A model generated the notes under the pieces. That model was not told the DNA's origin, searched no databases, and saw only the letters and a list, made by a program, of their open reading frames with translations. Positions 13,324-22,585 of a stretch of DNA of 64,000 nt are shown one piece after another. The DNA is from Mycobacterium sp. AT1 (GTDB taxonomy: Bacteria > Actinomycetota > Actinomycetes > Mycobacteriales > Mycobacteriaceae), in the NCBI RefSeq assembly GCF_002043095.1, contig NZ_MVOC01000028.1, forward strand, positions 902 through 64,901. Reading direction: 5' to 3'. Every line of letters begins with the position of its first letter. Position 1 is the stretch's first letter. A program made the translations under genes and the position numbers.

Positions 13324-13611
13324 ATGACTCCCACAGGCATCATCACCGCTATCGTCATCGGCGCCATCATCGGCCTTCTCGGCAGGCTGGTTCTGCCGGG
13401 CAAGCAGCCCATCGGGTTGCTCGTCACGATCCTCGTCGGCATCGTGTCGGCCCTCATCGGCACCTGGCTGGCCCGTCAGCTCGGCATCCCGACCGCGACC
13501 AACGGCATCGACTGGATGGAACTGCTCGTCCAGGTCATCGTGGCCGCGCTCGGCGTGGCCCTGGTGGCTGGCCTGATGGGCCGACGTCGCACGGGCGCTC
13601 TGCGCCGCTAG
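13324..13611 (+). CDS. GlsB/YeaQ/YmgE-family stress membrane protein
   Basis: A 95-residue, very hydrophobic protein with three TM segments (about 5-22, 32-52, 68-88) and the Gly-rich first helix IGAIIGLLGRLVLPG. The family (transglycosylase-associated protein) is widespread and stress-induced, but its molecular role is not known. It ends in a basic RRRTGALRR tail. A SigF-type promoter lies 51-75 bases upstream, and a long hairpin follows the stop. It is a single-gene unit convergent with rarA. Confidence 0.85.
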   Translation: MTPTGIITAIVIGAIIGLLGRLVLPGKQPIGLLVTILVGIVSALIGTWLARQLGIPTATNGIDWMELLVQVIVAALGVALVAGLMGRRRTGALRR

Positions 13612-13631
13612 TCCCCAGGAACACTCAGGTC

Positions 13632-13688
13632 CCCAAAACGCACAGGGCCGCGATTCGACGAGAATCGCGGCCCTGAGTGCGTTTTGGG
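13632..13688. terminator. Bidirectional hairpin between the stress protein gene and rarA
   Basis: The arms at 13632-13656 (begins CCCAAAACGCACAGGGCCGC) and 13662-13688 pair almost perfectly across a 5-base loop GACGA, with a small bulge near CAC/AGTG. The right arm ends exactly where the rarA stop begins. There is no long T-tract, but the outer AAAACG/CGTTTT pairs give a few U residues in both directions. The position between convergent stops supports a bidirectional terminator. Confidence 0.65.
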
Positions 13689-15020
13689 CTAGCGCCGCCT
13701 CCGGAGAATCGCGCGCAACTTGTCGAGGCGCCCGGCGATGTCCCGCTCCACGCCGTGCGTCGTCGGCCGGTAGTAGTCGACGCCCAGCAGGTCGTCGGGA
13801 GAATACTGTTGCGGGACAATGCCATCCGGGTGGTCGTGGGGATACGAGTAACCCTGGGCGTTGCCGAGCGCGGCCGCACCCGAGTAGTGGCCGTCGCGCA
13901 GATGAGGGGGCACCAACCCTGCCTTGCCTGCCTTGATGTCCCCCATCGCCGCCGCGAGCGCCATCGTGACGGCATTGGACTTGGGCGCGGTCGCCAGGTG
14001 CACCGTGGCGTGGGCGAGGGTCAGCTGCGCCTCCGGCATCCCGATCAGCTGCACGGTCTGCGCCGCGGCCACGGCGGTGAGCAACGCAGTCGGGTCGGCC
14101 ATTCCGACGTCCTCGCTGGCCAGGATCGTCAACCGCCGCGCGATGAAGCGAGGGTCCTCCCCCGCAGTGAGCATCCGCGCCAGGTAGTGCAGCGCGGCGT
14201 CGACGTCGGACCCGCGCACCGACTTGATGAAGGCGCTGACGACGTCGTAGTGCTGGTCGCCGTCACGGTCGTAGCGGACGGCGGCCTTGTCCAGGGACTG
14301 CTCGATGACCTCGACGGTCACGCGATCGCCCGCCTCGGCAGCAACCTCCAACGCGGTCAGCGCGCGGCGGGCGTCTCCTGCGGCGAGTTGCACCAGGAGT
14401 TCGACCGCGTCGGCGTCGATCGAGACCGATCCGCCAAGGCCACGTGGGTCGGCGACGGCCCGTTCGACGACGGCCCGTACCGCGTCGGCGCCCAGCGGCT
14501 GCAACTGAAGGATCAGCGAACGCGACAGCAGCGGCGCCACCACCGAGAACGACGGGTTCTCCGTCGTGGCGGCCACCAACAGCACGATGCGGTTCTCGAC
14601 GGCGGCCAGCAGCGCATCCTGCTGGGTCTTGGAGAACCGGTGCACCTCGTCGATGAACAGCACCGTCTGCTTGCCGTGGACCGCCGCCCGGCGCGCAACG
14701 TCGATCACCGCCCGGACGTCCTTGACCCCCGCCGACAGCGCCGACAGCGCCTCGAAGCGGCGTCCCGTCGCCTGGGAGATGAGCGACGCCAGTGTCGTCT
14801 TGCCGGTGCCAGGCGGGCCGTAGAGGATGACCGACGCGGCCCCAGACCCGTCGACGAGCCGCCGCAGGGGTGAGCCGTCGCGCAGCAGATGATCCTGCCC
14901 GACCACCTCATCGAGGCTCGCGGGGCGCATCCGAACGGCGAGCGGGGACGACGGTCCCCCACCGGGAATGCCCTCACCGTCGCCCGGCTCGGGCGACACG
15001 TCGAACAGACCATCAGCCAC
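13689..15020 (-). CDS. rarA: Replication-associated recombination protein A (RarA/MgsA)
   Basis: A 443-residue AAA+ ATPase of the clamp-loader-like RarA/WRNIP1 family, acting at stalled replication forks. Features are [11 protein letters not shown], Walker [10 protein letters not shown], Walker [10 protein letters not shown], sensor AATTENPSF and the C-terminal tetramerisation region with EDVGMADP and [11 protein letters not shown]. It corresponds to Rv2559c. It lies downstream of the TM2 protein gene on the same strand and ends next to the hairpin at 13632-13688. Confidence 0.95.
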   Translation of the reverse strand: MADGLFDVSPEPGDGEGIPGGGPSSPLAVRMRPASLDEVVGQDHLLRDGSPLRRLVDGSGAASVILYGPPGTGKTTLASLISQATGRRFEALSALSAGVKDVRAVIDVARRAAVHGKQTVLFIDEVHRFSKTQQDALLAAVENRIVLLVAATTENPSFSVVAPLLSRSLILQLQPLGADAVRAVVERAVADPRGLGGSVSIDADAVELLVQLAAGDARRALTALEVAAEAGDRVTVEVIEQSLDKAAVRYDRDGDQHYDVVSAFIKSVRGSDVDAALHYLARMLTAGEDPRFIARRLTILASEDVGMADPTALLTAVAAAQTVQLIGMPEAQLTLAHATVHLATAPKSNAVTMALAAAMGDIKAGKAGLVPPHLRDGHYSGAAALGNAQGYSYPHDHPDGIVPQQYSPDDLLGVDYYRPTTHGVERDIAGRLDKLRAILRRRR

Positions 15021-15037
15021 GGGACAGGCTTACCACT

Positions 15038-15457
15038 TCACTCGCGCAGTGGCCGTCCGCTGGGGTCCTGCACCTTGCCGAGCAGGATGAGAATGCCGTC
15101 GACGAACGGCCAGATCGCACCGATGCCGCAGGTCAGCAGGCTCACCGCGAGCTGGGCGACGGCAATGCCGTTGTAGCCGAGGTAGAACCGCCCGATGCCG
15201 AAGGTGCCGAGGAAGATCTGCAGCAGACCGGCGACCATCTTGCTCTTGTCAGACAGCGGCCTGCCCCAGGGGTCCACGCCGAACTGCCCGGGATACGGCG
15301 GCGGCGGATAGCCGCCGTACTGCGCGCCGTACGGCGGGGGTGGCGGGTATCCGCCGTAATCGCCGACGGGCGGCGGAAACGACGGATCAGAACCGTACGG
15401 CGGCGGCGGGTACGGCGGGTTCGAATCGGGCGGCGGCGGTGGCGGAGGCACTGACAT
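15038..15457 (-). CDS. Proline-rich TM2-domain membrane protein
   Basis: A 139-residue protein. The first 60 residues are low-complexity Pro/Gly/Tyr (runs of P and repeats such as YGGYPPPP), then WGRPLSDKSK and a TM2 domain: two hydrophobic helices with GTFGIGRFYLGYNGIAVAQL and the Cys-Gly-Ile-Gly turn, ending LGKVQDPSGRPL. TM2 proteins are membrane-anchored with no defined bacterial function. The location matches the Rv2560 neighbourhood. The Pro-rich tail probably faces the cytoplasm as an interaction surface; that is inference. Confidence 0.85.
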   Translation of the reverse strand: MSVPPPPPPPDSNPPYPPPPYGSDPSFPPPVGDYGGYPPPPPYGAQYGGYPPPPYPGQFGVDPWGRPLSDKSKMVAGLLQIFLGTFGIGRFYLGYNGIAVAQLAVSLLTCGIGAIWPFVDGILILLGKVQDPSGRPLRE

Positions 15458-15496
15458 GCCACGGATGATGTCCCATTACCGGGGCGGCGTCCACCA

Positions 15497-16333
15497 CTAA
15501 CCGGTGGTGACGAAGTCGATCAGTTCTTCGACGCGGCCGATCAGTGCGGGCTCGAGGTCGTTCCAGTCGCGCACCCTCCCGCGAATGCGACGCCACGCGG
15601 CCGCGATGTCGGCCTGGGTCGCGTGCGGCCACCCCAGCGCGTCGCAGATGCCGTGCTTCCACTCGACACTGCGCGGGACGACGGGCCACTTCTCGAGCCC
15701 CAACCGGGCCGGCTTCACCGCCTGCCACACGTCGATGTAGGGATGACCGACGACCAGGGTGTTCGCCCCGCCGGGACCCCGCCGCACCGAGTCGGCGATC
15801 CGCGCCTCCTTCGATCCTGTGACCAAGTGGTCGACGAGGACGCCGAGCCGACGGCCGGGGCCCGGGTTGAACTCCGACACGATGGCCGCGAGATCGTCGA
15901 CGCCGCCAAGGTATTCGACGACGACGCCCTCGACGCGAAGGTCGGCACCCCAGACCTGCTCGACGAGTTCGGCGTCGTGGCGTCCCTCGACGTAGATGCG
16001 GCTGGCCAGCGCGGTTCGCGCGCGGCCGGGTGCGACGGCCACCGAACCCGATGCCGTGCGGGTGGGCGCCGCGGGTGCCTTGGCCTTCGGCGGGGTCAGG
16101 ATCACCGGTTTGCCGTCGACCAGATATCCGGGGCCCACCGTGAATGGGCGTCGGTGACCGTCGAAGTCCTCGAGCACCATCCGGCCGTACTCGACCCGCA
16201 CGATGGCGCCGACGTAGCCGGTCTCGACGTCCTCGACGACCAGGCCGACGTCGGCAGCCATCTCGGTGGACCGCACTCGCCGCGCAGCGTGTGGATCCCT
16301 GGCCAGAATGTCGGAGCCGTATCGATCTTTCAC
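15497..16333 (-). CDS. DUF3097 family protein with a TOPRIM-like segment
   Basis: A 278-residue actinobacterial protein. I take the GTG at 16333 (VKDRYGSDILA) as start because that opening is typical of DUF3097; the frame is open further upstream. The first 110 residues look like a small beta-rich domain (VGAIVRVEYGRMVLEDFDG). A segment IYVEGRHDAELVEQVWG followed by GVLVDHLVTGSKE resembles the Glu and Asp motifs of TOPRIM nucleases such as RNase M5, which suggests metal-dependent nucleic acid chemistry. The function is not established. It is divergent from the merR gene. Confidence 0.82.
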   Translation of the reverse strand: MKDRYGSDILARDPHAARRVRSTEMAADVGLVVEDVETGYVGAIVRVEYGRMVLEDFDGHRRPFTVGPGYLVDGKPVILTPPKAKAPAAPTRTASGSVAVAPGRARTALASRIYVEGRHDAELVEQVWGADLRVEGVVVEYLGGVDDLAAIVSEFNPGPGRRLGVLVDHLVTGSKEARIADSVRRGPGGANTLVVGHPYIDVWQAVKPARLGLEKWPVVPRSVEWKHGICDALGWPHATQADIAAAWRRIRGRVRDWNDLEPALIGRVEELIDFVTTG

Positions 16334-16407
16334 GCCGACGAGCCTAGGAACGATCGCGGCGGTCGTCGGCTGCCGCGCCGACTCCGTGACCGATCGGTGA
16401 CCGACGC

Positions 16408-16438
16408 TTGACTTGAAGCGCTTCAAGTTCGGCACACT
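16408..16438 (+). promoter_or_regulatory. MerR-type promoter with 18-bp palindromic operator
   Basis: TTGACT (16408-16413) and CACACT (16433-16438) are separated by 19 bases, the over-long spacer used by MerR-type activators. A perfect palindrome ACTTGAAGCGCTTCAAGT occupies 16411-16428 inside it. The predicted transcript would begin at or next to the ATG at 16445, so it should be leaderless. MerR binding here by the adjacent gene product is inferred from family behaviour. Confidence 0.7.
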
Positions 16439-16444
16439 GACGTC

Positions 16445-16927
16445 ATGACCGACGACACGGTCGCGACGGCTGATCGCGACCTCACCATCCAGCAGGTCTC
16501 GCGCCGCACGGGCCTTGCCGAGTCGACCCTGCGGTACTACGAGCGCATCGGCCTCATCGAGGCGGTGCCCAGGGATCCCAGCAGCGGTCACCGGCGCTAT
16601 CCGGCCGACCTCGTCGGCGCCGTCGAGTCGCTGAGTTGCCTACGCGGAAGCGGCATGTCGGTCGCGGACATCAGGAGGTACGTCGCCAACATTCGGCGCG
16701 GCGCCGAGGCGACCGCCGACCAACGCAGGCTGTTCGAGGCGCACGCGGTGAGATTGCGCGACGAGATAGCCCGGCTGCAGCTGCGGGAGCGCTACGTTGC
16801 CGCCAAGGCGAAGATGTGGGCCGCCAGGGAGGCCGGTGACGTGGCCGCCGAACGCGAGATCGTCGAGACGGTCCTCGACCTCGGCGCCCGCCTGCTCACC
16901 GACGAGGCGGTGACCACCCATGGCTGA
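16445..16927 (+). CDS. MerR-family transcriptional regulator
   Basis: A 160-residue regulator with an N-terminal winged helix (IQQVSRRTGLAESTLRYYERIGLIE, wing at SSGHRRYPADLV) and a long dimerisation coiled coil (about 90-140). There is no C-terminal cysteine pair for metal binding, so it belongs to the MerR types that sense small organic or redox signals. It overlaps the reductase gene by 8 bases and presumably controls it and itself through the palindrome at 16411-16428. The ligand is unknown. Confidence 0.9.
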   Translation: MTDDTVATADRDLTIQQVSRRTGLAESTLRYYERIGLIEAVPRDPSSGHRRYPADLVGAVESLSCLRGSGMSVADIRRYVANIRRGAEATADQRRLFEAHAVRLRDEIARLQLRERYVAAKAKMWAAREAGDVAAEREIVETVLDLGARLLTDEAVTTHG

Positions 16928-17945
16928 GCGTCAACGGCTGGTCCTGGTCACCGGCGGCTCGGGATTCCTTGCCGGACACGTCATCCTGCGACTGCTGTCG
17001 GGTGGCTACCGCGTTCGCACCACGGTCCGCTCGTTGGGCCGCGAAGCGGGCGTGCGGGCCGCGTTGGGGCGGGCGTCCGACGACGCCGTGCTCGAGTTCG
17101 TCGTGGCCGATCTGACTTCCGACGACGGCTGGGCGGCAGCCGTCGACGGTTGCGACGCCGTCCTGCACGTGGCGTCGCCGTTCCCCGCCCGCCAACCGGA
17201 GAACGAGGACGACGTGATCGTGCCTGCCCGCGAGGGCACCCTGCGGGTGTTGCGTGCCGCCTCCGCCGCAGGGATTCGACGGATCGTGCTGACCTCGTCG
17301 TTCGCGGCCGTCGGGTACAGCCCCAAACCGACGGGCGAGCCGTACGACGAGGGCGACTGGACGGACGCCGCCGCGCCCAACTCCCCCTACGTGAAGTCCA
17401 AGACGCTCGCCGAGCGCGACGCGTGGGAGTTCGCCGCCGCCAACGACGTCGAGCTGACGGTGGTCAACCCGGTCGGCATCTTGGGGCCCGTCCTCGGGAC
17501 GGACCTGGCGACGTCGGTGCAGATCGTCAAGGAACTGCTCAACGGTCGACCTCCGCTGCTGCCCCACGCGTCCTTCGCGGTGGTCGACGTGCGTGACGTC
17601 GCCGACCTCCACGTCATGGCGTTGGAGGATCCGCGGGCGATCGGCGAACGATTCCTGGCCGCGGCCGGCCAGCCCGTGTCGTTTCCCGAGACCGCCGCGA
17701 CGCTGCGGTCCCGACTGGGTCCGGCGGGGCGTCGCGTGCCCCGGCTGACGGCGCCCGACTGGCTGGTGCGGGCGGGAGCCCGGTTCGTGCCCGCGCTGCG
17801 CGAACTGGCCGGACTGCTCGGCGAGCCGAAGCGGATCTCGGCAACCAAGGCCACCGAAATGCTTGGCTGGCAACCTCGTCCGGTGGCCGACACGCTGGTC
17901 GACACGGCCCGGAGCCTGCTCGACGGCGGTCTCGTCGGACGCTAG
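16920..17945 (+). CDS. Extended-SDR NAD(P)-dependent epimerase/reductase
   Basis: A 341-residue protein of the dihydroflavonol-reductase-like extended SDR group. The Rossmann motif TGGSGFLAGH is near residue 11, DAVLHVASPFP and the catalytic LTSSFAAVG...YVKSKTLAE with Tyr-x-x-x-Lys follow, and the substrate half has NPVGILGPVLG. It probably reduces a carbonyl or aldehyde, but the substrate is unknown. It is co-transcribed with the MerR regulator. Its TAG stop is interleaved with the TAG of the convergent metallopeptidase gene in one CTAG. Confidence 0.85.
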   Translation: MAERQRLVLVTGGSGFLAGHVILRLLSGGYRVRTTVRSLGREAGVRAALGRASDDAVLEFVVADLTSDDGWAAAVDGCDAVLHVASPFPARQPENEDDVIVPAREGTLRVLRAASAAGIRRIVLTSSFAAVGYSPKPTGEPYDEGDWTDAAAPNSPYVKSKTLAERDAWEFAAANDVELTVVNPVGILGPVLGTDLATSVQIVKELLNGRPPLLPHASFAVVDVRDVADLHVMALEDPRAIGERFLAAAGQPVSFPETAATLRSRLGPAGRRVPRLTAPDWLVRAGARFVPALRELAGLLGEPKRISATKATEMLGWQPRPVADTLVDTARSLLDGGLVGR

Positions 17946-19003
17946 TCGGTACCCCTCGCTGCGGCGAGCTTGGCCGGGTCGGAGGTGACTTCGTCGATCA
18001 CGGTGTGGATGAACCGCATCTTCTCGAGCACCTTCGCAGGCAGCACGAACGGGTAGAGGTCGTCGTGGCCCATGGATCTGTTGACCATGTTCAGCGCCCA
18101 GGACAGTGGCAACCACAGGTCGATGATGGCGTCGAAACCGCTGGGGCCCAGGTTCCTTCGCTCGAACGTCGCCCCGGCCGGGGCGAAGCTGAAGGCCGCG
18201 GCCGTGTCAAGGGTGTCGCGAATGTGCAGGTAGTGCGCGAAGGTTTCCGCCCAGTCCTCGGCGGGGTGCATCGTGGCGTAGGACGACACGTAGTCGCGCT
18301 CCCACCCAGGTGGCGCACCTTCGCTGTAGTGCCGGTCGAGGGCGGCCTGATAGTCGGCCTCGGCGTCACCAAAGAGTTCGCGCGCCCGCTCCTGGTACTC
18401 GGGTGCCACTCCCACCAGTCGGTAGTAGTAGTAATGGCCGATCTCGTGGCGAAAGTGCCCGAGCAGCGTGCGATACGGCTCGGCCATTGCGATCCGCAGC
18501 TGCTCGCGGTGCACGTCGTCACCCTCGGCGAGGTCGAGGGTGATGACGCCGTTCTCGTGTCCGGTGAACACCTTCTCCATCGCACTGGACAGCAGGTCGA
18601 ACGCCAGCCCGTAGTTGGGGTCGACGTCGCGACCGACGATGGGAAGCTTCAGGTCGACGAGCTCGACGATCAACCGGCGCTTGGCCCTCTCGGCGATCGC
18701 GAACGCGGTCATTGCCTGCGTGTCGGCGTCGTTGGGGCGCATCCGGGTCAGCGCGCACGACGTGCACAGCTGAGGCACGGGAGCCACCTTGACCAGCCAA
18801 TTGCACTTGGCGGCATGGAGATTGGCGCACAGCCGGTACTCGCTGGCGTCGACTGCGCCGCCGTGCTCGCTCTCCTCACCCGTCGCGATGACCAGGAAGG
18901 CCATGTCGTCGAGGGAGAAGCCAAGCCGGCTGCGGCACGACAGGCAGACCGAGTTCTCGAAGGCCAGGTGCTGTCCGCAGTTGGGACAGATGAAGTCACG
19001 CAC
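17942..19003 (-). CDS. Zinc-ribbon putative zinc-dependent metallopeptidase (Rv2568c-like)
   Basis: A 353-residue protein. The start is the GTG at 19003 (VRDFICPNCGQH), which overlaps the upstream transglutaminase stop by 8 bases; the frame stays open upstream but without homology. The N-terminus is a zinc ribbon, CPNCGQHLAF then CLSCRSR. The core has the HExxH-type motif HEIGHYYYYRLVG, and DWAETFAHYLHIRDTL probably adds the third ligand region. The family (putative zinc-binding metallopeptidase) is found with permuted ATP-grasp and transglutaminase genes. It is last in the four-gene overlapping operon. The substrate is unknown. Confidence 0.85.
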   Translation of the reverse strand: MRDFICPNCGQHLAFENSVCLSCRSRLGFSLDDMAFLVIATGEESEHGGAVDASEYRLCANLHAAKCNWLVKVAPVPQLCTSCALTRMRPNDADTQAMTAFAIAERAKRRLIVELVDLKLPIVGRDVDPNYGLAFDLLSSAMEKVFTGHENGVITLDLAEGDDVHREQLRIAMAEPYRTLLGHFRHEIGHYYYYRLVGVAPEYQERARELFGDAEADYQAALDRHYSEGAPPGWERDYVSSYATMHPAEDWAETFAHYLHIRDTLDTAAAFSFAPAGATFERRNLGPSGFDAIIDLWLPLSWALNMVNRSMGHDDLYPFVLPAKVLEKMRFIHTVIDEVTSDPAKLAAARGTD

Positions 19004-19907
19004 CGGCGACACCTCCGGCCAGCGGGGCCACGTCGACCGACACGTCGATCTTGCTGCTCTCCGAGTCGGTGTAGATGATGCCGCGCAGCGGTGGCACGTC
19101 GGCGTAGTCGCGGCCGAAACCTGCGACCACGTACCGCTCATCGACGAGCGCGTCGTTGGTGGGGTCGAATCCGAACCACTGGTTCTGAGGTGTCCACACC
19201 GACGCCCAAGCGTGCGTCGCGTCGATCCCGACCATGCGTTCCCTTCCAGGAGGTGGGTCCGTCGCGAGATAGCCGGAGACGTAGCTGGCGGCGAGACCGT
19301 TGGCGCGCAGACAAGCGATCGCAAGCCGCGCGAAGTCCTGACATACCCCTTCACGGGCCACCAAAACTTCCGCGACCCTGGTCGAGATGGTCGTCGAACC
19401 CGACCGATAGGTGAAGTCGTGGTTGATCCTGGCGTTCAAGTCGCGGAGCACCTCGACGAGCGGCCGGCCCGGCTGAAAGCTGGGCGCGGCGTAGTCGCGG
19501 ACCGCGTCGGTGATCTCGGGCTGCTGCAGATCGAGGGTGAATTCGACGGCCAAGGCGCCGTCGGTGCCGACGGGCCGGGAGATCTCCCACGGCGCGAGCG
19601 CCGCTCCCCCGGTGTACAGCTCGTTCGGCGGCGGGTCGACCTCGACGATCGAGTGACTGGTGATGGTCAAGGCCCGATGGCGTTCGGTGACGTGGAAGTA
19701 CGAGCTGACGTTGCCGTAGCCGTCGCGGCTCGTCGACCGGTCGGCCGCCTCGGGCTCGATCAGCAATTCATGGGACACGCACCGCTGCCGGGCCGAGTCC
19801 CGCGGCGTGAGGAAACCACGTCCGTAGGAGCTCGTCACGTCGTCGGAGTAGGTGTACATCGTCCGATGCGTGATCTCGTAGGCCCTCGTCCCCACCACGG
19901 AGGTCAT
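18996..19907 (-). CDS. Transglutaminase-like cysteine protease-fold protein (Rv2569c-like)
   Basis: A 303-residue bacterial transglutaminase-like protein: an N-terminal beta domain (Bact_transglu_N; YEITHRTMYTYSDDV...) and the catalytic core with EGVCQDFARLAIACLR (Cys), DATHAWASVW (His) and WFGFDPTND (Asp). There is no signal peptide, so it should act in the cytoplasm as a peptidase, transamidase or amidase. Its ATG overlaps the stop of the ATP-grasp/alpha-E gene as ATGA. It is one of two different transglutaminases in this operon. Confidence 0.9.
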   Translation of the reverse strand: MTSVVGTRAYEITHRTMYTYSDDVTSSYGRGFLTPRDSARQRCVSHELLIEPEAADRSTSRDGYGNVSSYFHVTERHRALTITSHSIVEVDPPPNELYTGGAALAPWEISRPVGTDGALAVEFTLDLQQPEITDAVRDYAAPSFQPGRPLVEVLRDLNARINHDFTYRSGSTTISTRVAEVLVAREGVCQDFARLAIACLRANGLAASYVSGYLATDPPPGRERMVGIDATHAWASVWTPQNQWFGFDPTNDALVDERYVVAGFGRDYADVPPLRGIIYTDSESSKIDVSVDVAPLAGGVAGA

Positions 19908-22585
19908 GGCATGGCCCGCCTCTCGTCAGGGCCCCAGATCGGTTGCATCCCACCGGGAAGCGACAGGTGCGTTGCGGTGATGCGACGGGACAACTCCCGC
20001 AGGTCGGCATGGATGGCGCCCAGCAGACCGTCGAGCTCGGGCCGCATGCCGTCGGTGACGTCCTCGAGGTCGTCGGGGTCGAGCCGTCGCAGCCGCGCCC
20101 CGACCTCGTCGACCAGCCGTTCGGGGCCGGTGGATCCCGAGGACGAGGGAAGCGCCTTGAGGTCCACCCGCAGCCGTTCGAATTGATACGCCAACGAACG
20201 CGGGTTCTCCTCGTCGAACAACAGCAGATCCGCCACCGCAGCCACGCTCACCTTGCCCAGCGTGCGCCTGCGATAGATGACCGACGACTCGCAGGCCACC
20301 AACGTCGACTCCGTAATCGTCTGCTCGGCACCGCGACTGCGCGCCGTGGTGAGCGTGGCCCGCATCAGTGCGGTCAGCCAGATGCCCCGCTCGATGCGCT
20401 TGCCGATGTCCATCATCGTCCAGCCGACGTCGCGCACCATCGACTCCGCCGCCACGCCCGACATCGCCAACATTCCCGCCAGCGTCTGGCTGTGCGCGGT
20501 CGCCAGATAGCCGTCACCCTCGGTGTGGGAATCCGGTGGCATCGCCGAATGCCGCAGCACGGCACGGTCGATTGCCGCAAGCACCATCCAGGTGTCGTTC
20601 GACATCTGATCGCGGACCGCGCGGGCAGCCGACCCCAGCCGCTCCACCGACTGCGCCAGCGATCCGGCGCGCCGCCGGTCGGCGGTCAACGCCCACAGCG
20701 TCGTCGGTGCGATGGCGATCATCTCCGCGTCGTCCCCGGAGGCACCGGTGTCGGTACCCGTGATGCGCCCGAGCGCGGCCAAGAGGACGGGGACGCACTC
20801 ACTGCCCGGCATGTCCTGGCGGTAGCGGAACTCGTGATGGCGCTCGCGGGTGACGCCGAGCAGTCGAGCCATGTTCTCGGCCCGTTCGCAGTAGCGCCCA
20901 AGCCAGAACAGGTCGGACAACACGCGCGGCGAGCTGACCGCGCGGGTCGGGCTCGGAGTGATCGACGGCAGATCCACCGAGGGGGCGGCCGTCCGTTCGG
21001 CCGTCACCCTGGTCGGAGACCTGACCCAGACGTCCTTGGCGGCAAGGGTGTTCATCCGGTAGGCGGCGTTGCCCGGCTCCAGCAGGTAGCCGAGACCGCC
21101 TTCCATCGGGGCGTATCCGCCGCGCTGGGCGACGGTGAACAACCGCATGCCCGTGCTGCCCGGCGACAAGCCGTTGGGTGAATGCGCGGTGGGCGCCGAG
21201 GAGAACTGCGGCAGTTCCTGACCGACCCACTGCCACGGGGTGGCACCGATCCGCGCCGCCAGGTTGTCGCGTTCCTCGGTCGTCAGCGCGGGTCCGACGA
21301 TGGGTTCGCCACCGTTCACCGGTCGAATCAGCAGCGTCGAGAGGTGGCTCAGCAGATGCGAGCGTTCGACGTCGACGCCACCCCAGTACATCGGCGCCGT
21401 GGTCAGCTGCGGAACTTCGCCGACGAGGAGCTCGGCCAGTTGCGGCAGGAACCGTTGCACCCCTGGGCTTTCCATGATCCCACTGCCGAGGGTGTTGACG
21501 ACGGTGACTGCACCGCGGCGCAGCACCTCGACGAGACCGACGACACCGAGCCGCGAGTCCGACCTCAGATCGAGTGGGTCGGCGTACGCGGCGTCGACCC
21601 GGCGGAGCACGACGTCGACGCGTTTGAGCGTGCCGAGCGACCGCATCCACAGCTTGCCGTCACGAACCACCAGATCGGCATTCTCGACAAGGGGGAAGCC
21701 GAGAACACTGGCCAAGTAGGCCTGGTCGAAGGCCGTCTCGGAGTGGATTCCCGGGCTGAGCACGACCACGACGGGTTGTTCGGCGGACTCCGGGGCGGCG
21801 TCGATGAGTGCCAGTCGCAGCGCCTGCGCCCACGGTGACGCCGGCCGCGGACCCATGCGTTCGTAGAGTTCGGGGAACGCGTGGGCGACCACCCGTCGGT
21901 CGGCGAGGGCATACCCGGCCCCCGACGGTGCCTGCGTCCAGTCGGCGTTGACGCGGAACTCGCCGGATCCGCCGCGGCTGACGTCGACTCCGTGCATGAA
22001 CAACTGATGCCGACCGGGCACCTCGATACCGCGGGCGGCCCGGATGTAGCCGGGGTGGGAGAACAACAACTGAGGTGGCAGCACACCGCTGGTGATCGAC
22101 CGGCGCGCTCCGTACAGGTCGGTCAACACGGCATCCATCAGCCGCGACCGTTGCACCAATCCGGCTTCAAGGGTTTCCCAGTCCGACGAGGAAATGACCA
22201 TGGGCAGCGGGTCGAGATGCCACGGACCGGGTACCTGGGTGCCGTCTCCGTGCGTGACGGCGTCACCGGGATGATCCACCTGGACGAAGGTGATGCCGTC
22301 GTTGTCGACGAGGCTGCTGACCACCGAACGCAGCCGCTCGAGGCCGAATTGGCCGCGTTCGGCGACGCATTCGGCCATCTCCTGCCAGGCCGGCCGGACA
22401 CCGCCCGCCGAGTCGACGAACTCGTCGTAGCCGCTGCCAGCCGCCTCACGGACGTCGAACAGCGACTCCTGTGCGCGAGCGGCCCCGTATTTCGCCAACA
22501 GGTCATGGGCACCGGTCTCAGCGGTGAAGCCGAGACCGGAGACGGCGGATGTGGGCTCCGGCGGGCCGCTGGTGCGTAAGACCAT
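19904..22585 (-). CDS. Circularly permuted ATP-grasp / alpha-E fusion protein (Rv2567-like)
   Basis: 893 residues. The N-terminal two thirds is a circularly permuted ATP-grasp domain (DUF407 type): PAWQEMAECVAERGQFGLERL, LFSHPGYIRAARG, HSETAFDQAYLASVLGFPLVE and GSGIMESPGVQRFLPQL. The C-terminal third is the helical alpha-E domain (DUF403): LSDLFWLGRYCERAENMARLL, MMDIGKRIERGIWL. In many bacteria these are separate genes; here they are fused. Such proteins are predicted amide or peptide ligases working with transglutaminases. The start is the ATG at 22585, overlapping the upstream stop as TGATG; the open frame further upstream is spurious. Confidence 0.9.
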   Translation of the reverse strand: MVLRTSGPPEPTSAVSGLGFTAETGAHDLLAKYGAARAQESLFDVREAAGSGYDEFVDSAGGVRPAWQEMAECVAERGQFGLERLRSVVSSLVDNDGITFVQVDHPGDAVTHGDGTQVPGPWHLDPLPMVISSSDWETLEAGLVQRSRLMDAVLTDLYGARRSITSGVLPPQLLFSHPGYIRAARGIEVPGRHQLFMHGVDVSRGGSGEFRVNADWTQAPSGAGYALADRRVVAHAFPELYERMGPRPASPWAQALRLALIDAAPESAEQPVVVVLSPGIHSETAFDQAYLASVLGFPLVENADLVVRDGKLWMRSLGTLKRVDVVLRRVDAAYADPLDLRSDSRLGVVGLVEVLRRGAVTVVNTLGSGIMESPGVQRFLPQLAELLVGEVPQLTTAPMYWGGVDVERSHLLSHLSTLLIRPVNGGEPIVGPALTTEERDNLAARIGATPWQWVGQELPQFSSAPTAHSPNGLSPGSTGMRLFTVAQRGGYAPMEGGLGYLLEPGNAAYRMNTLAAKDVWVRSPTRVTAERTAAPSVDLPSITPSPTRAVSSPRVLSDLFWLGRYCERAENMARLLGVTRERHHEFRYRQDMPGSECVPVLLAALGRITGTDTGASGDDAEMIAIAPTTLWALTADRRRAGSLAQSVERLGSAARAVRDQMSNDTWMVLAAIDRAVLRHSAMPPDSHTEGDGYLATAHSQTLAGMLAMSGVAAESMVRDVGWTMMDIGKRIERGIWLTALMRATLTTARSRGAEQTITESTLVACESSVIYRRRTLGKVSVAAVADLLLFDEENPRSLAYQFERLRVDLKALPSSSGSTGPERLVDEVGARLRRLDPDDLEDVTDGMRPELDGLLGAIHADLRELSRRITATHLSLPGGMQPIWGPDERRAMP

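Noticed and set aside
15250..15457. Short repeats resembling a minisatellite
   Set aside because: They are the codon repeats of the Pro/Gly/Tyr-rich N-terminus of the TM2 protein, not a noncoding array.
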